Of a stretch of 56,579 bases of DNA, positions 9,634 through 18,553 are shown one piece after another. Made by a program: the position numbers and the translations under genes. The DNA is from Allomyces macrogynus ATCC 38327 (lineage: Eukaryota; Blastocladiomycota; Blastocladiomycetes; Blastocladiales; Blastocladiaceae), in assembly GCA_000151295.1 (NCBI GenBank), contig GG745341.1:1137474-1194052 (forward strand). The letters are read 5' to 3'. The notes below the pieces were generated by a model, which was not told the origin of the DNA, did no database searches, and worked only from the letters and a program-made list of their open reading frames with translations. Each line of letters starts with the position of its first letter. Within the stretch, counting starts at the first letter, position 1.

Positions 9634-12021
9634 CGCAACAACTGCAACAACGGCCGTCTGCGCGGCGCGCAACGGCGATCTGGTGCTGCCAACAACGCGG
9701 CCACTCGCAACAAGGCCGCATGCAACCACGGGGCACTTGGCAACAGCGACGGCCGACAACGACGCGGCGGGAACGGCACTATATGCGGTCGCTGCTGCGA
9801 CGGCCGCGACCGGCACCAGCTGGCCTGCGGGCATGCAAGCACTCCTTGACCGCACCGATCTCGCTGTGTGTATGCTTGATCTCTGATGCCCACCGACCCT
9901 CGCCACTCACCCCTGCCTCGTCCCCTCGTTCGCCCACCTCCCTCCCAACCCAGATCCCCGTCTCGCTCCCCGCACGGCACCATCACGAACCGCTCCCGCA
10001 CACGCACTCGCTCGGCAGCGCTGCATGTATCCCCGCGTCGTCCTACGCGGCGCACTTTGCTGAGGCCTCGGCGGCCATGCTCGCGCCGTCCAGCCGGTCG
10101 CCGAGCCCGACGACTGCGCATTCCGCGGGCGTGCTCGCACAATTTGCGCTGACCATGGCCGCGGCCGCCGCTGCGTCGTCGTCGGCGTCCATGTCACCGC
10201 CACCCATCTTTTCGGTGGGACCCACCGCATCAATGCCGCTGGCTGGCGGCGGGTCGAGGTCGCTCTCGTCGTCGCTGTCGACGCTCTCGTCTGGATCGGT
10301 TCCGGACGGGGCGCAACCGAGTTTCCTGGCGGGACTGACGCCGCTCGCGCACCCGCGCATGCCCGCGGTTATCGGCGATGGAGGGTCGGGCAAACGCGCG
10401 ATCCCTGAGGATGCCGAGGACCAGCCATTCGCGAAACGGTTGCGGTCGAGCCGGCGCGCGGATAGCCAGGTGATGGAAGGGAATGAGGACGATGGGGAGG
10501 GTGGGACAGACCCGGACGATGAGGGCGACGACCACGATAATGAGCCCGAGCACGACGAAGAAGGCGATGGCGAGGACGCCGCGGCCCCACCCGTGCCGCC
10601 GCAAAAACCACCAACGGAGGGCCGGCGCAAGCGCGTGCGCAGCTCCGAGCGCCGGTTTATTTGCCAGCACTGCCAGCAATCGTTCAAGCGCAGCGAGCAT
10701 CTCAAGCGACACCTGCGCGTGCACACAGGCGAGCGGCGTAGGCATCGATTCTCGTGTTGTTGCAGGTCCGCCGATCTGAACGCGACCCGCCGACTGACCT
10801 ACGGTGCCTTTCCGTGTTTCTGCAGCCTTTGCGTGCCCCGTCCCGGGCTGCGCCAAGACGTTTTCGCGCACCGACAATCTTGCACAGCACATGAAGATCC
10901 ACGCCAAGCATGCGGCCGCACGCACCGCCGAGTCGCAAGCGGCCGCTGTCATGGCCGCCGCGGCAGCCGCGGTCCCGCCGCACCACCTGCACCACCACCA
11001 TCTCCCGCCTGCACTCGCCGTCGCGGTCCCCGTACACATGAGCCACGCCGCCGCCGCTGCAGCGCACGCGCAGTACGCGCATGCGGCCAACGCCTACGCC
11101 GTAGCGTCAGCGCCATACATGGCCATGGCGCCGCCGCACCACCATCCGCACCACACGATGCGCGGCCCGCCGTGTTCCCCGTCGTCCCGCAGCGGCGTCG
11201 TACGCACCGCGTGCGACGCACTATGCGGGCAAATGACCCGCCGCCGTCCCACACTATCCTGGCGCCGGTCGCCGGGCCTACACGCACGCCGCCAATACTG
11301 CCGCCAGCGCACGCACAGCAGCCGGCGACTGGCCACTCGCCGACGGGCGCCGCGGGGATGGTCATCAGCTGGGTGCCCGTGTTGAGTTCCGCCGCGCGCA
11401 CGGTCGCCTCCGCACCGCGCACGAGCGCGCCGATTTCGGGCGACCCCGCCGCCGTCCGGGGACGATCTCGGCGCGGCCGCGGGCACGCCGTCGCCGCTGC
11501 ACGCGAATCCGGCGCGCGCCTACGACGACGCGCCGGGTGGGGCGTACGGCCTGGTCCCGCCGACGCCAACGACCGAGGACGCGCCGATGTCGGCGTCGCC
11601 GCCGCACCCGCTGGCCGGGGCCGTGCAAGCGACCGGCGCGGGAACGCCGCCGTTCCCGATGCTGATTCCGTACTCGGCGGGACACGACCTGGCTGGGTAC
11701 GCCGGGGCCGAGTACAGCAGCGCGGGGCACGCGGCGGGGTACGCGATTGCCCCATGGGGCGCGTACCCGGCGTTCTCCGCGCCGTCGACGTCGCCAGCGC
11801 ACGCTGCGGCGAGTGACCGCGCGATGACGGCGCTGCCGCTGCCGGTTCGGGTCGAGGCGCCGTCGACGACGGCGAGCAAGGCGCAAGTGGCAGGATCCAG
11901 GAGAGCGTCGTCGCCCGTGGCGGCGGCGGTAACGGCCGATAGCAGCAGTGCCGCGGCTCCGCCGCCTGCAGGCGGGGAACTTGACTCGTCGCAGTACTTG
12001 ACTTTGGACGACCCCGAGTAA
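9245..12021 (+). CDS. Two-finger C2H2 zinc-finger transcription factor
   Basis: Probable DNA-binding regulator with two adjacent C2H2 fingers. Finger 1 is FICQHCQQSFKRSEHLKRHL with RVHTGER. Finger 2 is FACPVPGCAKTFSRTDNLAQ with HMKIH. They are joined exactly by splicing 10737 to 10826 (GTAGGC...CAG), which restores the HTGERPF linker. Proposed exons: 9245-9865 (MSLPAACSS..., with a Thr run from an ACA repeat), 9954-10737 and 10826-12021. An acidic Asp/Glu tract precedes the fingers; Ala/His/Pro-rich sequence follows. The C-terminal part is uncertain: the coding-like frame seems to move three times between about 11160 and 11450 before a clean frame ends in YLTLDDPE. That could be small indels or introns I did not recognise. 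An alternative ATG at 9561, in frame with the fingers, would turn the repeat into poly-Gln. Confidence 0.65.
9597..9632 (+). repeat. ACA/CAA trinucleotide repeat in the zinc-finger gene
   Basis: About twelve uninterrupted CAA/ACA units, followed by scattered CAA. Reads as poly-Thr in the preferred exon 1 frame and poly-Gln in the alternative frame. Likely length-polymorphic. Confidence 0.9.
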
Positions 12022-12557
12022 GGATTCGGGGATCAGTGTAGCGGCAGGACCGCGGAGAGACTCCTTTTTTCGCATGGGGGACGATGCAGCGCGACCATGT
12101 CGAAGGGCTGATCGTCGAGTTTGCGTTCGTGTTCTCTGTTCTTGTTTTGCAATTCTGGTGCCCTTCTTCTCCTACCCGTCCCACGTACTTGTCGGCCCCA
12201 CCACGATTCCATGATCACCACGCCATGGCGGCACAGCCATTTGATGTTCCGAAACCGTTCGATACATTTGGCTTTTCTGGATAACAGGCAGCGTCGCTGA
12301 TCGTGTCTCTCGGCCAGAGATGTCAAGGTGCGAGAGACTGACGTGGCGACATCCGCGAATGAGGTCACTCGCACATGACCGTGCCGCACGCACCGCTGCC
12401 GTTGTCTCTTCTCGGCGCTCTGCCTTTGCTTTGTGCGCCGGCGCCGCCGTTGCTGCCGTGGCGCTGAGATCACCACGGCAGCGACGAATTTAGCGCGCGC
12501 CCACCAACGACGGCCCCATCCAACTTGGCGCATTGACGTCGTCCAACCGGGCCGACC
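12022..12557. other. Intergenic
   Basis: About 540 bases between two co-directional genes. Holds the 3' flank of the zinc-finger gene and the likely promoter of the next gene. Nothing specific recognised. Confidence 0.4.
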
Positions 12558-14591
12558 ATGGACCCAGGCACCGCGACCGCGACAGCGGCTCCACCCGCGC
12601 CGCGAGTCTGGGGCACCGGCTCATCCACACCCGATGTCGACGTGGCCAGCGACGCCCCGGCTGCGACCCCAGTCCTTCTCTCACGTGCCGTGAGCGAACC
12701 TGCGCGCGCACCCGCTCCACCACCGTTACTGATCGTCGGCCCAAGCACGCCGACCTCGCCACGGTCGACCCCGCCCACTTCACCCGACACGGACGTGCCG
12801 CCCATTCCCGTCCGTCCCAGCGGCCGCCGCATGCTCGTCGACGCTGATCTCCCCACGGCCGCGACCCTCGCTGCGCCGCCCGCACCGCCGTCACGGCGCC
12901 GGTCGCTCGCGACGCTCGTGCGAACGGGCGCCGAATCCGCGGCCGCCGCCGCGTCCTCGACGCGCCGCGGCGCCAGTTCCAAGATGCGCCGTGTCGCGCA
13001 AGTCGCGCTGCAGCTGCCGCTCGTGCGCCCGGCCGCGCGCAAAGTCTGGGGCAAGTTGCGCGACGGCGACGCCGTGAGCAGCGACGTGGAGGTGATTTCC
13101 GACGGCGAGTCGTCCTCGGGCGCGTCGGACGCGGAATCTACCTCGTCGAGCACGTCGTCGGCGCATGCGGCGGACGTATCCGCTCGCGACCCAGATCCCG
13201 ATTCGGACGCGACCTCGGCGTCGTCGTCACCCTCACGCCGGTTCCGTGCGCCGTGGACAAGGATACGCAGGTCGCATCGGCAGAGGAGCAGGCGACGGAG
13301 GCAGGCGACGCCGTTCTCGGACTCGTCGGTGTCGACGCTGCCGTCGCCAAGGGCACTCCCGACGCATCCGCTCGCGCGGCTTGGGATTCCGGCGCAGGCG
13401 AGGACGCGCGCGGGGGTGGTGACTCCGCTGGGCGGAAGGGATGACGATGACGATGACGATGACGAGGGAGGAGACGAGAGCGTGGGTCAGCCGCTGATGG
13501 TCGTGCTCGATCCGCCGCCTGACGCACAGCAGCGACCTGCCACCTCCGCATCCGCGCCGCCACTCTGCCGCCGCGTCGCCGTGAACGTAGACCAGCTCCG
13601 GTCCGGCCCGATCGATGTCGACGACGGCCGCCGTTGGCTGTTCTTCCGGCTCGACCCGAGCCTGCGGCGCGCGACGCACGCGGTCGTCGTGGAACTCGCA
13701 CACCATCGCGTCTATGTTGGCGACGTGGTCGATGCCGACGCCGTGGATCTGGTCGCGATCGGGTCGGCGCGGTCTGTCGCGGTTGTGGATCTCGACAAGG
13801 CCGTGGTTGCGGGGGACGCACCGCCGCTCGCGCTCCTGCTCCTGGGCGAGACGCAGGTGCTCGGGTTGGTCTCGCAGAGCGAGCGCGATAAACGGCTGTT
13901 TGTGCGGTACTTGCCGTTTGCCGCGCAGGATGCGTGGTGGGCGGATCCGGCGGCCGACGAAGAGGAGGAGGGGGGCGATACGCTGGATTGGGAGTTTGAT
14001 GAGGAGGGCCGCGAACGGCCGATCGGGATGAGGTACGTTGAATGCCACTCCATTCGCTGCCGTCGAGATTCCGCTGCTGATCGGTCGGCCCACACAACAG
14101 TGAGCTCACGGCGCTCATGCGCGACCTCGACGCGGCGCACTCGGCCGCGGCCGATCGGTACGCGCACCTGCAGGTCCGCACAGACATCTCCATCCAGTGT
14201 CTCTGCCGCGCGAACCCTGCTCATACCCTTTCTCCTTCCCTAGACAACCATCGCACACACGGCTGCCGAACTGCGCGAGTACCGACACCTCCTTGCGGCG
14301 ACCGACCGCACCGAACGCTCACTGCGCGTGTCCGTTCCGCTCCCGACCCCACCCACTGCCCTCGCCGCGGCCGTCGCCGAAGACCTCGCCCGGCACACCG
14401 CCCTGCTCCGCAACCGCAGCAAAGTCCTAGCCGCGTACGACGCGCAAGTCGCGGCGAAACTCGATGCGGCCGGGGACGACCAGAACGGGTATCGCGCGGC
14501 GCCTCCGCCAGCGCGCGCGGCCCGAATCGCCGTTGGGGTCGCGGTGGTGCTGGCCGGACTGAGGTTAGTCAATCCGTGGGGAGTCTTTTGA
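12558..14591 (+). CDS. Unknown protein with acidic tract and C-terminal hydrophobic anchor
   Basis: I do not recognise the family. Exons 12558-14032, 14101-14173 and 14244-14591 sum to 632 codons including the stop (631 residues). Donors are GTACGT and GTCCGC. Residues 1-230 are Pro/Ser/Ala-rich and disordered-looking, with basic clusters. An acidic run (eight Asp) follows near residue 295. A globular-looking stretch at about 335-470 contains RRWLFFRLDPSLRRATHAVV, VELAHHRVYVGD and LLLLGETQVLGLV. Then comes a likely helical segment (LTALMRDLDAAHSAAADRYA) spread over exons 1-3. The protein ends in a hydrophobic stretch, RIAVGVAVVLAGL, a few residues from the C-terminus, which suggests a tail-anchored membrane protein. 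The gene converges on the DHHC gene with only 61 bases between stops. Confidence 0.7.
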
Positions 14592-14652
14592 TCATGCGTG
14601 CCATGTATGTGTATTGATGCTAATGGCCATGAAGGCAGTCGATTTTTGCGAT

Positions 14653-16262
14653 TCACGCGTCGACGCGAATGTCGGTGAGCGGCACGCTGGCGCCGCCGTT
14701 GGGCACTAGCGCGTCGGCCGGACCGCGCGGCGTCCATCCAGGGCCCGTGTAGGTGCGCTTGGTCGGATAGACGAACCCGTTGCCGAGCGGCGGGACGGGG
14801 ATCGGGAACAGCACGTAGTACCAGGGGCTAGGATTCCAAATCGCACGTCAGACAGCTGGCGTCACCGCTCTGAGGACAAAATGTGCACGTACTAGGCCGG
14901 CGAATTCAAGAAGACGCGCAGGTTTCCTTGCCACCCGAGATTGTACAGGTTATACCGCAAATCCTCCTCGTCACTCTCCGGATCGCTCTCGTCATCGGGC
15001 AATTCGCGGCGGTCCATCCACTCGAGCTGCGTCTGCGCCGTGAGCAGCAGGTAGACGTGCCACGCGGCCATGCCCGAGAGCACGAGCCCGAGAATCACGG
15101 CGATCATGTAGCAGAAGATGAACAGTTGCCGGTCGTAGTAGGCCGCGGGCCATTCGGCCATCATGTCGAGCGCCGTCGGGACGTAAGGCGCCGCAAGCAC
15201 CGAGAAGAGTAGGCACCCGACCGACAGGTAGACGAGGAACACGACAAAGTAGCGGTGGTTGTAGTGGCCGACGCAGTCTGCGGGAAGTGCGGGTGGGTCA
15301 ACGCTGCGCAAGAGGTGCGCGCTGGGAGCAGCAGCGGCGGGGACGTACTATTCAACCCTGGGGACATCAGTCAATGGATCAACGTGCGTCTGTTGGATAT
15401 GCGGATGCGTCGGTTCACCGCCAACGCCACGGGCGTGTGGGGGAGAAATGAAGACGTACATGGGCAGTCTGGATGGGATCGACGCAGCAGCGAGGACGTT
15501 GACAACGGGACGGATGGGTGGAGCGAAGGCTCAGTTAGAGGGTTCGTCGCGAAATGAGCAAAAACGGGCAAGAAGCACGGCGTACGGTGGTCCCTACGGC
15601 AGGCGAAAGAGTATAGGTCAGCGTGGACAACGGTGGAGAGCCAAGAAGAGGACTCGGCGTACATTTTCAAGACGCAGCGATCGCAGATACTGCAATGATG
15701 GCTGAAATGCGAACGGTCGGCCGTCAGCAACCGCACATCGAGGGACATGATCGAGATTGCATTTGCGAGAGCGCGCGCACCATCGCTCCGGCTTTGGCGA
15801 GCTGCATTTTCGGCACACGCGCATCGCGCTCTAGAATCGCGAGCCAAGGCGTTGGCATCCCATCGATCCGTTGCACACCGTCGGATCCAAACGCACCAGG
15901 GCCGCCTCGACCGACACCCTTGCCACGTCGTGAGCGTAACTGCGCGTCGTGACTGCCATGGCGTAGTTAAAGTAGAGGTCGACGACGAGCAGCGCGGACC
16001 CGGCGACTGTGGCGCCCCACACAGCGTGCGCCCACCACCGTCCCGTCTCCGGGTCCGGGCGGTAGTCCGGCAAAACCATGCCCAGGTGGATCATGGCGCA
16101 CGCGCCAATCAGGGCAATTGCCGCGACGATCAGAATCGGGCCCATGAGCCGCATCAAGACCTGCGCGACCACCATGGCGACAGGCTCAAGGGCAGCGCCG
16201 AGCTTCATGACGGGCGCTTCCAGAGCGCGCATCACCGATGCGGGTCGCGGCAGAATCGTCAT
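14653..16262 (-). CDS. DHHC-type protein S-palmitoyltransferase (ZDHHC16-like), catalytic core encoded by microexons
   Basis: Membrane enzyme that transfers palmitate to protein cysteines. Eight exons: 16262-15897, 15830-15781, 15701-15663, 15593-15586 (8 nt), 15468-15460 (9 nt), 15357-15349 (9 nt), 15277-14893 and 14827-14653. They total 347 codons with the stop. Every intron has GT...AG ends, with GTRCGY donors. Spliced, they restore the family core in order: RVCRKCSSPKPER, CHHCSICDRCVLKM, DHHCPWLNN, CVGHYNHRYF. The catalytic Cys codon lies in the first 9-nt exon. N-terminal hydrophobic segments (GPILIVAAIALIGACAMIHL; AGSALLVVDLYF) and two more after the core fit a four-pass topology. Downstream come LTAQTQLEWMD, a TTxE-like segment, and YNLGWQGNLRVFLNSP. 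The first intron donor has an alternative 24 nt upstream on the transcript. The core closely resembles ZDHHC16. Confidence 0.88.
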
Positions 16263-16576
16263 TTAGGGCGGGTGGAGGCCGGCAGTGGAGGTGCGGACGT
16301 GACGTGACTGGGGGTGGCGCTGGCTGGTTGGTCCTCGTTGGGCAAAAGATGCAGCCCGCGACAAGTTGGTGGGCTGCCGAGGGCGAGAGCGTCCAGGTGC
16401 GTGGTGACGGGCACGAGGAAGAGGATGCAGCAAGTTGAAGGTGGGTGCGGCTAGGCGAGCGTGAGCTTGCTCGTTGCCTCGACAACCAAGTCCAGAGGCG
16501 GATGAACTTGCTCTCGCTGGTCCAAAAAAAAAGTCCAAAGCTCCTTCCACAAGAACAGTATTTTTAAACCATGCAA

Positions 16577-16658
16577 TACCGGGAGTGGGGTTCGAACCCA
16601 CGCCTCTTTCGAGACCGCAACTTGAGTGCGGCACCTTAGACCGCTCGGTCATCCCGGC
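16577..16658 (-). tRNA. tRNA-Leu (CAA)
   Basis: Class II tRNA, 82 nt without intron. On the minus strand the acceptor GCCGGGA pairs with TCCCGGT (G-T at the first pair). The anticodon stem CCGCA/TGCGG encloses loop CTCAAGT (anticodon CAA, reads UUG). A long variable arm (TCTCGAAAGAGG) and T arm GTGGGTTCGAACCCCAC follow. No CCA is encoded. Its partner is at 31928. Confidence 0.95.
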
Positions 16659-17483
16659 CAATCCGATTTCCGGACGACAGAGCACCGCCGAAGAGTCTAT
16701 ATAAATCACTTGGTTAGTGAGGCTGCGGGAGGCAATGACGTGGCCGGGACATTCCTGCAAGCCCTTGGCCCGATGATAAGCAGTGGGCGGCAAATGAAAT
16801 TTCTCGGACAGTCCTTGTGGCGCACTTGCCAATCCGACCGGCAATCGCGCACCCATGGGTTGAAAATGTACGGTGCAGGGCACTGCGAGACGCGTTCTGA
16901 CCCGTGTCAGATGCTCACTTGCACACCGCGCCGCGCGCAAGGCCGCCTCTTTCGACCACCGGCGTGGTGTGCACGCGGTGGTCGTTCCGGCCGGCATCGC
17001 AAGGAAAGCGGACAAGAACACGCGGATCGTATCAGAGGAACCAACGCGGCCGAGACCGCATGCACGGCCGCGCCCTTGACAAACAACCGGCGCGCCGCTT
17101 CGATGGTGAGGTGTGCACCCTGCGCTTTCTGGGCCTGGGGCGCACCAGGCGGCGTCCATCACGTTCGCGCGCACGACGTGCAGATAGGAGACCCGCGGCC
17201 ATTGCTCCACATGGTCGGTCAGCGGATATGGTCCTGCCGCGGCGCCGCCCCCCACCATGCTGTCGATCAGGTCAATGAACAGGTCACACACACCGGACGG
17301 ACGTGCCGCGGCGTGGGTGTCGGAGCGGCGGCGCCGATGAATTTGTGCCTGACCCAAGCGTGCGCGGCGGTGGTGTGAGACTTGCCGCGGCCTGGACCGC
17401 GGTGCGCGCGGCATCACAGTTGCCGTGGCCGGCGTCCGCGCGCTGGAGGAAGGGGAGCGCGCGAGTGAGGGCCGCGAAAGCGG
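16659..17483. other. Intergenic between tRNA-Leu and the glutamine synthetase locus
   Basis: About 820 GC-rich bases. A long minus-strand frame crosses this stretch and the tRNA, but it has no motif and I treat it as chance. No further gene seen. Confidence 0.4.
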
Positions 17484-17490
17484 TATAAAA
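17484..17490 (+). promoter_or_regulatory. Candidate TATA box, distal
   Basis: TATAAAA in a GC-rich context (GCGGTATAAAACGCGC). It lies about 260 bases before the ATG at 17747, which opens a frame continuous with glutamine synthetase. Transcripts from here would have a long leader or encode the extended protein. Confidence 0.45.
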
Positions 17491-17746
17491 CGCGCACGAT
17501 AGGGCACCAGCGTCTCGAATCTCAGAGCAGCATCAGCAGCAGCGACCTGGACTCGCCCGACTTGACCGCGAGCACCAGACCCGATCACGACGCGACCGCG
17601 ACCCGGTGTGTTTGCTAGACCGATCAGCCTGGAGGTCCAGCTCCGATTATTGCTCCCCAAGTCAAGACGGCGATCATGAGCAGCAAACTGACGCTGCAAG
17701 GATGAACATCTCTCAATCTGGCAGACCATAGAACGACCGACCGACC

Positions 17747-18553
17747 ATGCCGACGCTGGTAACAACAACGACGGTGGCCGTGGCCGTTGCAGCTGCTGAC
17801 CTGCCGCAACAACAACAACAAGATGGTCTCGATCATGACTCGGCACCGGCTGCACGCCGTGCGTCTGCGCAGCAGCGGTCGGCGTCGCTCATGGAAGCGG
17901 TCATGGCAGCGGCAACGGCGGCCGAGGAGGTCGAGGTCGACGACGACGCGCCGGGTGGTGCGCGCGGCGGCGAGGGCGGGGAGGACCTGGGCGTGGACGA
18001 CGACCGCAACGCAGACGGGGATTCAGGCAGCGAGGTCGACAGCGACAGCGACGACGACGACGATGCCGCGGGCGACGCGGTGGGCCGGGACGATAGCGCG
18101 ATTGTGCTGCGGCGGCGCGGTCACCTGACGCGGCTGTTCAGCGGGTTTGGGAGACAGCTGCCCGTGGCCGCCGCGTGCTTTGGGTTCCGGCCGCCCGCTG
18201 GCAGTGTGCGGCTGAAAGCGGAGCCGTTCACGCCGGCCCCCTCGTGGGCTGCGACTCAGGCAGGAGAAGATGCGCGCAAGAAGGGCGGTGCCGTCACGCG
18301 CGACGCGCCGGTTGCAACCTCGGCCGCGACGGCCACCTCCACTGCCCTGGTCCCGTTCAGCGCGGGCCCCGGACCCGCCTATAAATCCAACGCGGCCCGC
18401 TCGGCCTCTGCTCTGCTCGCATCCTTGGTCCCGCGCCTCTTCAAGAAGAAGCGGTCCTCGCGCAAGCACCACCACCACCGGGATCTGCACCCTGCTGTCG
18501 CTGCCGCTGCCGCTGCGCTCGTCTTCTCGTCGTCGTCCTCTCTCACCACCATC
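17747..18553 (+). other. In-frame N-terminal extension of glutamine synthetase, or separate leader reading frame
   Basis: An ATG at 17747 opens 269 codons without a stop that run in phase into the glutamine synthetase start at 18554. The first 120 codons include a Gln run and an Asp/Glu-rich segment (VDSDSDDDDDAAGD). The last 40 include a basic patch (RLFKKKRSSRKHHHHRD) and a Ser/Ala-rich end. The extension is not part of any glutamine synthetase family I know. A TATA-like motif sits inside it at 18380, and the last 150 bases are CT-rich like a leader. It could be a long isoform, an upstream regulatory frame, or chance openness. Confidence 0.4.
18380..18385 (+). promoter_or_regulatory. Candidate TATA box, proximal, for glutamine synthetase
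   Basis: TATAAA in CCGCCTATAAATCC, about 170 bases before the ATG at 18554 and followed by a CT-rich stretch typical of a leader. This favours 18554 as the main start. Confidence 0.5.

Noticed and set aside
9561..9953. Poly-Gln frame (ATG 9561) as the true N-terminus of the zinc-finger protein
   Set aside because: It crosses an intron-like pyrimidine-rich stretch and is Arg/Trp/Cys-rich there; the other frame looks more coding. Kept only as an alternative.
15371..15847. Reading the DHHC region as a pseudogene because its motif is broken in every continuous frame
   Set aside because: Consensus splice signals around three microexons restore the complete family core and a whole number of codons.
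16263..17855. Long minus-strand open frame of about 530 codons
   Set aside because: It runs through the tRNA-Leu gene and the glutamine synthetase 5' region, has no motif and no intron logic; long chance frames are common at this GC content.
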